Positions 1 to 6,439 of a stretch of DNA of 13,999 bases are shown here, piece after piece. Location of the stretch: assembly GCA_019419485.1 (NCBI GenBank), contig DXZV01000032.1, positions 1 through 13,999 on the forward strand, read 5' to 3'. The DNA is from Collinsella sp. Lineage in GTDB: Bacteria; Actinomycetota; Coriobacteriia; Coriobacteriales; Coriobacteriaceae. The notes under the pieces were generated by a model, which was given only the letters and a program-made list of their open reading frames with translations, did not search any database and was not told where the DNA came from. The translations under genes and the position numbers were made by a program. The first letter of the stretch is position 1, and every line of letters starts with the position of its first letter.

Positions 1-82
1 GGCGTGGCGGAATTGGCATACGCAGGAGACTTAAAATCTCTCGCCGCAAGGATTGTGGGTTCGAGTCCCACCGCCCCTACCA
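1..82 (+). tRNA. tRNA-Leu (anticodon UAA), 5' end cut by the window edge
   Basis: The anticodon stem is GGAGA (25-29) paired with TCTCT (37-41, one G-T pair). It encloses loop CTTAAAA with anticodon TAA at 32-34, which reads UUA leucine codons. A long variable arm follows, as expected for a class II tRNA. The T arm is GTGGG-TTCGAGT-CCCAC (56-72). The acceptor 3' strand CGCCCCT plus ACCA ends at 82, so CCA is encoded. The 5' acceptor strand should read AGGGGCG, but the window opens at its fourth base, so three bases lie outside. A strong terminator follows ten bases downstream. Identity is secure; only the exact 5' end is inferred. Confidence 0.96.
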
Positions 83-91
83 TTGGCTTTT

Positions 92-131
92 ACGGGCCCG
101 TATCTCCCAGAGATGCGGGCCCGTTTCTTTT
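92..131 (+). terminator. Rho-independent terminator of tRNA-Leu
   Basis: A 15-bp stem (92-106 with 110-124, one G-T pair) closes on the loop CCA and is followed by the T-rich tract TTCTTTT at 125-131. It starts ten bases after the encoded CCA, so it most likely ends the tRNA transcript. Confidence 0.9.
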
Positions 132-259
132 GCACGCCGGTGGGGCTCGAACCCGCGAGGGGGCAAGCGTTAAGCAAACGCGGAGCGTTTGTAGCGAGCC
201 GGCGAGGGCGCCGGCAGGCGGCCGAAGCCGGTGCGGATTTGCGCAGCAAATACGCAGAC
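132..259. other. Hairpin-rich spacer between the two tRNA-end/terminator copies
   Basis: I see no gene here. Three perfect small hairpins follow one another: CAAACGC-GGA-GCGTTTG (175-191), GCCGGCG-AGGG-CGCCGGC (198-215) and ATTTGC-GCA-GCAAAT (237-251). At 140-156 the minus strand contains GGGTTCGAGCCCC, which resembles a tRNA T arm with one mismatched stem pair. It lacks the other arms of a complete tRNA on that strand. The segment may be the interior of a duplicated or inserted tRNA-derived unit, or a structured repeat. Function unknown. Confidence 0.5.
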
Positions 260-277
260 GTCCCACCGCCCCTACCA
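260..277 (+). repeat. Second copy of the tRNA-Leu 3' end (18 bp)
   Basis: GTCCCACCGCCCCTACCA here is identical to 65-82 of the tRNA. The bases upstream do not form a tRNA body, so this is an isolated 3' T-arm half and acceptor end with encoded CCA. It is followed ten bases later by a second terminator related to the first. The arrangement fits either a decayed tandem tRNA duplicate or an attachment-site-like repeat left by an integrated element. Confidence 0.85.
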
Positions 278-287
278 CGTATTGTTT

Positions 288-327
288 ACGAGCCCGTGTC
301 CCTTTGGGATGCGGGCTCGTTTCTTTT
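288..327 (+). terminator. Second, diverged copy of the tRNA terminator
   Basis: The stem is 288-302 paired with 306-320, the loop is TTT, and TTCTTTT follows. Paired positions differ from the first terminator on both arms in a compensated way: GGG/CCC became GAG/CTC near the base, and CTC/GAG became CCC/GGG near the loop. The fold has therefore been kept while the sequence drifted. Distance to the tRNA end is the same as in copy one. Confidence 0.85.
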
Positions 328-357
328 AGATGCCGTCAACTGCAGGGCAGCTAATTT

Positions 358-527
358 GGGGCTTTTTTGACTACTTTTCCGCCCACCCAATGAGTTTTCT
401 GGGACGGGGATTAAAAAATCATTAGGTACACAATGATTTTTTAATCCCCGTCCCAGAAAACTCATTCACGGAAAGGCTCGGGCGGACCATGTAGCTAAAA
501 AAGCCCCGTCCCAAAAAGACTACTTTT
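358..527. repeat. Palindromic element next to the 3' end of the ppx-like gene
   Basis: Three nested inverted repeats are visible: GGGGCTTTTTT (358-368) with AAAAAAGCCCC (497-507); TCCGCCC (378-384) with GGGCGGA (480-486); and a perfect 35-bp inner pair at 389-423 and 432-466. The ten-base direct repeat GACTACTTTT occurs at 369-378 and 518-527, and the second copy runs into the stop codon of the neighbouring phosphatase gene. GGGACGGGG occurs in the inner arm. No open frame is convincing. It resembles a miniature transposable or REP-type element. It could also shape transcript ends on either strand. Confidence 0.75.
389..466. repeat. Perfect 35-bp inverted repeat with an 8-base loop
   Basis: The left arm begins AATGAGTTTTCTGGGACGGG and ends AAAAAATCATT. 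The right arm is its exact reverse complement, and the loop is AGGTACAC (424-431). No mismatch was found on base-by-base reading. A stem this long without an unpaired base suggests recent origin, maintenance by gene conversion, or selection. It could halt convergent transcription, but no T-run follows directly on either strand. Confidence 0.9.
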
Positions 528-1527
528 AGAGTGTGCTGAGAGTGGGGGTCCAGGCGATGGTGGGGGTCGCGCCGTCGAGAGTCTCGTTGATGGTTGCCGC
601 CATGCCGGCGAGGAGGCTGTTCTCGCTCACGGTAAGCGCCCTGTAGCCACCGGCGCGCATGAGTTCGCGAATCACCACGGCGCCAGCGAGAATCACGCCC
701 GCACGCTTGGGCTGCACGCCTGGCAATGCGGCAATGCCCGTAACATCCAGCGCGGACATGCACTCGATAGCGGTCGAGACCTGCTCCATCGAAAGCTCGC
801 GCAGGTGCACAAAGCTCGAATCGTACGGCTCCAGCTCGTGAACGAGTGCAACGAGCGTGGTGACGGTGCCACCAACCGCGACCAAGCGCTCGGCGCGCTC
901 AAAGTTGTTGGGCAGGCTCTCAAAGTACGCCGTAAACTGCTCGTTTGCCCAGTCGGCAGCAGCCGCAAGCTCACCTGCCAAAGGCGGCAACGCGGAGAAA
1001 AACCGCTCCGTTACACGACGGCAGCCAATGTCCAGCGAGCGCGTGCCCTCCAGCGCAAAGACCCCGCGCTCCGGAGCGTATACACCCGTCGCAAGCTCCG
1101 TCGACCCGCCGCCCGAATCCGCGACGATGATGCGCTCGCCCGCAAAGTCGTGCGCCACACCAAAAAACGTCAGGCGCGCCTCGACCTCGCCCGGAATCAC
1201 CTGCGGTTCGAGCCCCAGCTCGCGCAGGCCGTCTAGCAGCAGGGCGGCGTTGGACGCATCACGCGCGGCGCTCGTGCATGTGGTGCAGATGCGCACGGCC
1301 CCAAAGGCACGGGCTTCGTCCACAAACATGCGGCACGCAGCGAGCACGCGCTCAACGGCCGCCTCGCAAAAGCGCCCCGTCGCGTCCACGCCCTCGCCCA
1401 AGTCGGTGATCTCGGTATGCTTGGACGATTCCACGATCGCCCCGGCCTCGACCTGCGCCAGCACCAGTCGCGACGACACCGTTCCCAGGTCGATCGCGGC
1501 CACCTTATATCGTTTGCACTCTGCCAT
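526..1527 (-). CDS. ppx: Ppx/GppA family exopolyphosphatase / pppGpp phosphohydrolase
   Basis: This is a 333-residue member of the ASKHA-fold Ppx/GppA family, which removes terminal phosphate from polyphosphate or converts pppGpp to ppGpp in the cytoplasm. The first phosphate-binding loop is AAIDLGTVSSRL (10-21), a variant of the usual IDxGTNSxRL. VIPGEVEARLTFFG (110-123) carries the conserved glutamate E114. The second phosphate loop is DSGGGSTEL (137-145), and AVGGTVTTL (217-225) matches the later family block. Length fits the short two-domain form without the C-terminal HD-like domain. I chose ATG at 1527 because GGAGGGG lies just upstream; a longer open frame would enter the preceding gene. 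It follows the DivIC-like gene by 28 bases, probably on one transcript. Substrate preference cannot be told. The stop codon sits in the direct repeat of the adjacent palindromic element. Confidence 0.9.
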   Translation of the reverse strand: MAECKRYKVAAIDLGTVSSRLVLAQVEAGAIVESSKHTEITDLGEGVDATGRFCEAAVERVLAACRMFVDEARAFGAVRICTTCTSAARDASNAALLLDGLRELGLEPQVIPGEVEARLTFFGVAHDFAGERIIVADSGGGSTELATGVYAPERGVFALEGTRSLDIGCRRVTERFFSALPPLAGELAAAADWANEQFTAYFESLPNNFERAERLVAVGGTVTTLVALVHELEPYDSSFVHLRELSMEQVSTAIECMSALDVTGIAALPGVQPKRAGVILAGAVVIRELMRAGGYRALTVSENSLLAGMAATINETLDGATPTIAWTPTLSTL

Positions 1528-1555
1528 TGCGGGCTCCCCTCCGGGCGTTACTCGC

Positions 1556-2320
1556 CTACTCGCCGCTGGACGCGACCGTCTGACCCTCGACGCCGTTAAA
1601 TCCAAACAGCATGTCGAGCGTCTGAATGTACCACGGCGCGTCCTTGCCGACTTCTTCGATCTCCTTGGCCACCTCGCTGGCCTTCTTGGCGTTCGACGAC
1701 TTCTTTTCAACCGACGACGAGTCCGAATCATCGTGCAGGCCAAAGACATCAATCCTAGTCTCACCAGGCATCACCAGGCCCAGGTCCTCGGACGCCGCAT
1801 CCTTGATGCCCTCCTCCGAGAGCAGCTTGTCGACGCTTTTTTGCAGCTCGTCGTTATATTGCTCGCGAATCTCAACCTGCTTGGCCAAGATGTCGCTCGA
1901 GCGTTTTGCCACGTACAGGTCGCGCACGGGGAAATACAGGCTCACAAGCGCCAGCGCCACCACGATACCGATAAACAGCAGGCGCAGAGAGCCATGCGTA
2001 AAGTCATAGATTGCCTTGACCACCGCATTGTCGTTGGCGTAGCGCATAAAGTCCGCGCCCGAAAGACGGCTCGAGGGCCTGCTCGACCTGTCATGCGTCT
2101 GGGCCGAGGGACACGACGCATGCAACGAACGTGCCGGGCGCACCGGTCCATCTGCCGAAGTATTCACTTGAGCATTAGGGCGCGAGGTACTTGTCGGGCG
2201 CTGCGTGGAGCGGTCGGCGCCGGCGTAGGCGGACCCACCGAGCTGCACCGTGCGCGCACGGCGAGGCGACGGCTCACGCGAACCGGCGGAATAGTACCTG
2301 TTGTCGTAAATCTGATCCAT
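1556..2320 (-). CDS. divIC: DivIC/FtsB-like septum formation initiator, single-pass membrane protein
   Basis: This 254-residue protein has an N-terminal region of about 95 residues rich in Ser, Pro and Arg and probably disordered. A transmembrane helix follows at about 113-131 (LLFIGIVVALALVSLYFPV), then a charged, coiled-coil-like segment at about 138-170 and the block EDLGLVMPGE (178-187). This last block matches the LGxVxPGE signature of DivIC-type cell division proteins. The acidic and Ser/Lys-rich tail ends in GFNGVEG-type sequence. Such proteins bridge FtsL and FtsQ-type partners in the divisome, with the C-terminus outside. The chosen ATG has a modest AAGG five bases upstream; an upstream in-frame ATG would run back into the eno terminator region. 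It lies downstream of enolase, as in other actinobacteria. The family call is good; the exact partner is inferred. Confidence 0.82.
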   Translation of the reverse strand: MDQIYDNRYYSAGSREPSPRRARTVQLGGSAYAGADRSTQRPTSTSRPNAQVNTSADGPVRPARSLHASCPSAQTHDRSSRPSSRLSGADFMRYANDNAVVKAIYDFTHGSLRLLFIGIVVALALVSLYFPVRDLYVAKRSSDILAKQVEIREQYNDELQKSVDKLLSEEGIKDAASEDLGLVMPGETRIDVFGLHDDSDSSSVEKKSSNAKKASEVAKEIEEVGKDAPWYIQTLDMLFGFNGVEGQTVASSGE

Positions 2321-2363
2321 GTGCGCCTTGTGCGGTTGAGGTTTGTTTGCGCTAAGTCCTTTA

Positions 2364-2372
2364 GTTATAGCA
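2364..2372 (-). promoter_or_regulatory. Extended -10 candidate for the divIC-ppx unit
   Basis: On the minus strand the sequence reads TGC-TATAAC, an extended -10 (TGn plus a five-of-six match to TATAAT), 44 bases before the divIC ATG and just after the eno terminator. No convincing -35 hexamer is seen, which is acceptable for extended -10 promoters. Position supports a separate transcript for divIC and ppx. Confidence 0.45.
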
Positions 2373-2410
2373 CGAGCATGCGCACCGCCTTCGCCAGCCT
2401 TTGCTCGACA

Positions 2411-2443
2411 TAAAAAAGGCGCTGAGCCGTGTGGCCCAGCGCC
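2411..2443 (-). terminator. Rho-independent terminator of eno
   Basis: Read on the minus strand, GGCGCTGGGCC pairs with GGCTCAGCGCC (one G-T pair) around a four-base loop and is followed by TTTTTTA. It begins 63 bases after the enolase stop codon. Confidence 0.9.
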
Positions 2444-2505
2444 CAATGGCGGCCATCAGAAGTGGAGCGGAGCCGAGTCAACCCCGCCCCGCGAGCACCG
2501 CTTGT

Positions 2506-3795
2506 TTAGCGAATGTTGTAGAACGCAGCCTTGCCGGCGTAGCGCGCGCTGCCCTCAAGCTCGTCCTCGATGCGGATGAGCTGGTTGTACTTGGCGATAC
2601 GGTCGCTGCGGCACGGAGCGCCCGACTTGATCTGGCCAGCGTTGACGCCCACGACCAGGTCGGCAATCGTGGAGTCCTCGGTCTCGCCGGAGCGGTGGCT
2701 CACGATGCACGCATAGCCGGCCTCCTTGGCGGTCTCGATGGCCTCGAGCGACTCGGTGAGCGTGCCGATCTGGTTGACCTTGACCAGGATCGCGTTGGCG
2801 GCACCCAGCTCGATGCCCTTCTTGAGGCGCTCGGTGTTGGTGACGAACAGGTCGTCGCCCACCAGCTGCACTTTGTTGCCAATGCGGCGGGTAAGCTCGA
2901 CCCAGCCGTCCCAGTCTTCCTCGGCCATGCCGTCCTCGATGGAGATGATGGGATAGGTGTCGACGAGCTTCTCCCAGTAATCGACCATCTGGGCACTCGT
3001 GTACTCAACACCCTCGCCCTTGAGCTCGTACATGCCGGTCTCGGCGTTGTAGAACTCGGTCGAGGCCGGGTCCATGGCGTACATGAAGTCGACGCCGGGC
3101 TTAAAGCCGACCTTCTCCACGGCCTTGGTGATGTACTCGAACGGCTCGGCGTTGGTCTTAAGGTTGGGGGCAAAGCCGCCCTCGTCGCCCACGCCGCCGC
3201 CCAGGCCGGCCTCGTGCAGCACGCCCTTGAGGGTGTGGTAGACCTCGGCGCACCAACGCAGGCCCTCGGCAAAGCTCGGGGCGCCCACCGGCATGATCAT
3301 GAACTCCTGGAAGTCGACGTTATTGTCGGCATGCACGCCGCCGTTGAGGATGTTCATCATGGGCGTGGGCAGCAGGTGGGCGTTGACGCCGCCTAGGTAC
3401 TGGTACAGCGACAGACCCGCCGACTCGGCAGCGGCGCGGGCAACGGCCAGCGACACGCCCAGGATGGCGTTGGCACCGAGCCTGGTCTTGTTGGGGGCAC
3501 CGTCCGCGGCAATCAGCGCGGCATCGACGGCGCGCTGATCGAAGGCGTCGAGGCCCACGACGGCGTTGGCGCACTCGTTGTTGACGTGCTCGACGGCCTG
3601 AGAGACGCCCTTGCCCAGGTAGCGGCCCTTGTCGCCATCGCGCAGCTCGCAGGCCTCAAAGGCGCCGGTCGAAGCACCCGAAGGCACCATCGCGCGGCCG
3701 AAGCTGCCGTCCTCGAGCACGACCTCGACCTCTACGGTGGGGTTGCCGCGGCTGTCGAGCACCTCGCGACCGTAGACATCCAAAATGTCACTCAT
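2506..3795 (-). CDS. eno: Enolase (phosphopyruvate hydratase)
   Basis: A full-length 429-residue enolase, which converts 2-phosphoglycerate to phosphoenolpyruvate in glycolysis. Visible motifs include SGASTGAFEA (39-48, mobile loop), GGVHADNN (152-159), the catalytic acid in GDEGGF (E205), metal ligands in AMDPAS (D242), SIEDGM (E287) and GDDLF (D314), the catalytic lysine in LVKVNQIGTL (K339), and the phosphate-binding SHRSGETEDS (366-375). The C-terminus ARYAGKAAFYNIR is typical. The ATG is preceded by GAGGGAGA about five bases away. It has its own terminator, so it is probably transcribed mainly alone, with the divIC-ppx unit following. Nothing is missing. Confidence 0.98.
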   Translation of the reverse strand: MSDILDVYGREVLDSRGNPTVEVEVVLEDGSFGRAMVPSGASTGAFEACELRDGDKGRYLGKGVSQAVEHVNNECANAVVGLDAFDQRAVDAALIAADGAPNKTRLGANAILGVSLAVARAAAESAGLSLYQYLGGVNAHLLPTPMMNILNGGVHADNNVDFQEFMIMPVGAPSFAEGLRWCAEVYHTLKGVLHEAGLGGGVGDEGGFAPNLKTNAEPFEYITKAVEKVGFKPGVDFMYAMDPASTEFYNAETGMYELKGEGVEYTSAQMVDYWEKLVDTYPIISIEDGMAEEDWDGWVELTRRIGNKVQLVGDDLFVTNTERLKKGIELGAANAILVKVNQIGTLTESLEAIETAKEAGYACIVSHRSGETEDSTIADLVVGVNAGQIKSGAPCRSDRIAKYNQLIRIEDELEGSARYAGKAAFYNIR

Positions 3796-4169
3796 GTTGT
3801 CTCCCTCTCACTTGGAAACGGTTGATGCAAGCGACTGGCCGACTGTGCACCATTGGTGCGCCTCCGTAAGTTAGCCATGTCGCACTTTTTGCATTATGCC
3901 CTAAGTTAGCCGAGGGATACATATGAATTGGAGAAATCATTCTTTGGGGCGCTTGTTTTTGCACCGAGCATTCATCTCTAGAGGTCGCCCCCCCCCATTA
4001 AATTCTTCTATCGGCATACCGTCTTTACCTGGCTTGCGAATGAAAGAGCCAATAATGTGCTTTTACATCGTTCAAAGTTCTGGATATCGTGCAATTCTAA
4101 GGGTCTGAAGTTCTGGATATCGTGCATAATCAGGTTATAAAAGTTCTGGATATCGTGTACGAGGTAGCC
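3796..4169. other. Divergent intergenic region, A/T-richer, between eno and the ATPase gene
   Basis: The first part holds the enolase leader and presumably its promoter, though I see no clear -35/-10 pair. It contains the palindrome GCACCATTGGTGC (3847-3859) and the direct repeat TAAGTTAGCC at 3867-3876 and 3902-3911, 35 bases apart. Further right are a run of nine C (3988-3996) and a 41-codon minus-strand open stretch (3937-4062) ending in a stop but lacking a start and ribosome site, possibly a gene remnant. The last part holds three 33-bp-spaced repeats. No confident gene is present. Confidence 0.6.
4075..4157 (+). repeat. Three direct repeats of AAGTTCTGGATATCGTG at exact 33-bp spacing
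   Basis: Identical 17-base copies start at 4075, 4108 and 4141, so the centre-to-centre distance is 33 bp each time, about three helical turns. Each contains the palindrome GATATC. The last copy ends 12 bases before the ATPase start codon. The intervening bases differ between units, so only the 17-18-base core is conserved. This looks like an iteron-type binding array for a regulator or for the product of the next gene. An alternative is that it codes a short VLDIV repeat upstream of the chosen start, which I consider less likely. Confidence 0.88.
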
Positions 4170-5537
4170 ATGCTTAAACGAAAAGCCTATGACAAACTAC
4201 TAAAATGGAAGCATGAAAACGCTGGTAAAACAGCACTTCTTATTGAAGGAGCCCGCCGCGTCGGCAAGAGCACGCTTGCCCGCACGTTTGGAGAAACCGA
4301 ATACAAGTCCTGCCTTGTCATTGATTTCTTTCAAGCACCTGCCGAAGTTAAGCAATATTTTGAGGACTATCGCACTGACTTCGACTCGCTCTTCCTCTAT
4401 CTCTCGGTTTTCTATAACGTCAAACTCTATGAACACGAGACGCTTATCGTCTTTGACGAGGTCCAGATGTACCCGCAAGCACGCGGACTCATCAAGTATC
4501 TCGTTGCAGACGGACGTTACGACTACATCGAAACTGGATCCCTGCTCAGCATCAAGCAGAACATTAAAGATATCGTCATCCCATCCGAGGAAGAGTCTCT
4601 GGAACTTGAGCCCCTCGACTTTGAGGAGTTTCTTTGGGGCATGGACGAAAAGGGGCTGGCCGATCTCATTCGCATGAGTTTTAACAAGATGAAGCCGCTC
4701 CCCGATGCCCTACATCGCAGAGCGCTCTCCCTTATGCGCGAATACATGCTCGTAGGCGGCATGCCTGAGCCGGTATCCATCTATGTTGAACAGCGCGCTT
4801 TTGCGCCCGTCGACGCTTCGAAGCGCCGAATCGTCCAGCTCTATCGCAACGATATCTCTCGTTTTGCAACCGGTTACGAATTCAAAGTCGTCTCCGTACT
4901 CGATGGCATCCCGGGTCAGCTCTCTAAGCACGAAAAACGATTCAAGCTTTCCTCACTTGATAAAAACGCACGCATGCGCACCTACGAAGAAGCCTTCTTT
5001 TGGCTGGCAGACGCGCGAATTGCCAATATCTGCTATGCCGCAAGCGAACCGAGCGTGGGCCTTTCACTCAGCATGGAGCAAACGGCCCTCAAGTGCTACA
5101 TGGCGGACACCGGCCTGCTTGTAACGCTTGCCTTCTCTGACAACAACGATACCGATGAAGACGTTTACAGGGCCGTGCTTCGCGGCGACATCGGATTGAA
5201 CGAAGGAATGCTTACCGAAAACTACGTTGCCCAATCTCTAAAGGCCAATGGATACAGACTCTTCTTTTATTCCCAAAGCGGAAAGAAGGAGGGGGAGGAG
5301 CGCATGGAAATCGACTTCCTCGTCACCCGACCCTATGTCAATGCCGCCGGAAAGCCGCGCATCAGCCCCATCGAAGTTAAGTCGCCACGCAGATACGGAA
5401 CCATCTCCCTCGACCGATTCCGCGCGCGCTTTAACAAGAAGATTGGGATGGCTTACGTGTTGCACCCTAAACAACTCGAGTGGGATGCCGAAGCACAGCT
5501 GGCACATCTTCCGTTGTATATGGCTTTTTGCTTGTAG
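4170..5537 (+). CDS. AAA-family ATPase with C-terminal DUF4143 (PD-(D/E)XK-like) region
   Basis: 455 residues. Walker A is GARRVGKS (27-34), Walker B is LIVFDEVQ (92-99), and a sensor-like ETGS lies at 121-124; together these match the AAA_14 ATPase domain. The second half carries DUF4143 features: LDFEEFLWG (149-157), LVGGMPEPV (194-202), KCYMADTGLL (308-317) and ENYVAQSL (350-357). The terminal EIDFLV (380-385) followed by PIEVKS (400-405) resembles the D...ExK core of a nuclease fold. These proteins are common in bacteria and archaea, with no settled function. I chose ATG 4170 because GAGGT stands four bases upstream; an open extension to GTG 4122 would read through the 33-bp repeats. Base and codon use are clearly less G/C-rich than in the flanking genes, and the gene stands alone, suggesting horizontal acquisition. 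A small hairpin overlaps its stop codon. Confidence 0.88.
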   Translation: MLKRKAYDKLLKWKHENAGKTALLIEGARRVGKSTLARTFGETEYKSCLVIDFFQAPAEVKQYFEDYRTDFDSLFLYLSVFYNVKLYEHETLIVFDEVQMYPQARGLIKYLVADGRYDYIETGSLLSIKQNIKDIVIPSEEESLELEPLDFEEFLWGMDEKGLADLIRMSFNKMKPLPDALHRRALSLMREYMLVGGMPEPVSIYVEQRAFAPVDASKRRIVQLYRNDISRFATGYEFKVVSVLDGIPGQLSKHEKRFKLSSLDKNARMRTYEEAFFWLADARIANICYAASEPSVGLSLSMEQTALKCYMADTGLLVTLAFSDNNDTDEDVYRAVLRGDIGLNEGMLTENYVAQSLKANGYRLFFYSQSGKKEGEERMEIDFLVTRPYVNAAGKPRISPIEVKSPRRYGTISLDRFRARFNKKIGMAYVLHPKQLEWDAEAQLAHLPLYMAFCL

Positions 5538-5576
5538 AGACCTCTCTACGAATGGATGCCGTGAGAGACGCAGGCC

Positions 5577-6437
5577 TCACTCGCTTGCTTTTGCTTGGTC
5601 CCACAGGTCGTTGAGTTGAGCGGTTGAGCAGGCGGCGAGGTCATCGCCCGCCTCGTGCACGGCGGCCTCCATCGCAGCCCAGCGACGGCGGAACTTTGCC
5701 GTGCTGGCGCGAAGGGCGCTCTCGGCGTCGATTCCTTCTTTGCGCGCAACGTTGACTAGGGCAAAGAGCAGGTCGCCAAACTCCATCTCGCGCTCGGGCG
5801 AGCCGGGCTCCTCGGCCTCAAACTCGGCACGCTCCTCAGCTACCTCGTCCCACACATCCTGGACCGTCTCCCACTCAAAGCCCACGGCAGCCGCCTTGCG
5901 CGACACCTTCTGCGCCTGCATCAGCGCCGGCAGATGCGTGGGCACGCCGTCGAGCAGACCCTCGGGCGCAGCTTCGCCCGCTGCCACGGCCTTGTCCTTG
6001 GCAACCTTCTCGGCAAGCTTGACCTCATCCCAAATCTTGAGCACCTCGTCGGAGCTCTCGGCGTCCGCATCGCCAAACACGTGTGGGTGGCGGCGGATGA
6101 GCTTGGCGTCGATATCGCGCGCCACGTCGGCCAGCGTAAACTCGCCGGCGTCCGCCGCAATCTGCGCATGCAGTACTACCTGCATGAGCACGTCGCCGAG
6201 CTCCTCGCGCAGATGCGTGGCATCATCGGCCTCGATGCAATCGAGCGCCTCGTAGGCTTCCTCGATCATGTTCTTGCCGATGCTCTGATGCGTCTGCTCG
6301 CGATCCCACGGGCAGCCATCGGGCTGACGCAGACGCCAGATAGTCTGCACCAGATGCTGCAGCTCGGCCGACGCGTCGACCAGCGTGGACAGGTCGCGCG
6401 AACCCTCGGCATTTTGCTGAGCCATGTGCTGCGCCAT
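5577..6437 (-). CDS. mazG: MazG nucleoside triphosphate pyrophosphohydrolase
   Basis: 286 residues with the two-domain MazG architecture. The N-terminal repeat has the signature RQPDGCPWDREQTH (37-50), the metal-binding pair of motifs EEAYE (59-63) and EELGDVL (78-84), and RRHPHVFG (115-122). The second, weaker repeat has EVAEERAEFE (198-207) and EFGDLLFAL (219-227). MazG hydrolyses canonical and damaged NTPs to NMP and pyrophosphate and lowers (p)ppGpp-linked stress in some bacteria. The ATG lies two bases after the stop codon of the upstream phosphodiesterase gene. Its ribosome site GGAGGAGG is formed by that gene's last codons, so translation is probably coupled. It converges on the ATPase gene with a 39-base gap. 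Confidence 0.96.
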   Translation of the reverse strand: MAQHMAQQNAEGSRDLSTLVDASAELQHLVQTIWRLRQPDGCPWDREQTHQSIGKNMIEEAYEALDCIEADDATHLREELGDVLMQVVLHAQIAADAGEFTLADVARDIDAKLIRRHPHVFGDADAESSDEVLKIWDEVKLAEKVAKDKAVAAGEAAPEGLLDGVPTHLPALMQAQKVSRKAAAVGFEWETVQDVWDEVAEERAEFEAEEPGSPEREMEFGDLLFALVNVARKEGIDAESALRASTAKFRRRWAAMEAAVHEAGDDLAACSTAQLNDLWDQAKASE

Positions 6438-6439
6438 AG

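Noticed and set aside
31..249. Minus-strand 72-codon frame across the tRNA
   Set aside because: It lies over tRNA-Leu, its terminator and the hairpin spacer, and reads the GTRTHNP-type string often seen in spurious proteins called over tRNA genes.
857..2413. Long plus-strand open frame of 518 codons opposite ppx and divIC
   Set aside because: It is antisense to two well-supported genes, rich in Arg, Ser and Ala as expected for a shadow frame in G/C-rich DNA, and has no family motif.
2401..3396. Plus-strand 331-codon frame opposite enolase
   Set aside because: It mirrors a highly conserved gene, and the Leu/Val/Gly/His pattern is what the antisense frame of enolase produces.
4075..4157. CRISPR array
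   Set aside because: There are only three short repeats of 17 bases with 16-base spacers and no cas genes nearby; this fits a binding-site array better.
4122..4169. GTG start at 4122 for the ATPase gene
   Set aside because: It would translate the repeat array and lacks a ribosome site, whereas ATG 4170 has GAGGT just upstream and begins with a sequence fitting the family N-terminus.
5534..5549. Hairpin GTAGAGA-CC-TCTCTAC between the ATPase gene and mazG as a bidirectional terminator
   Set aside because: The loop is only two bases unless pairs open, and no T-run follows on either strand.
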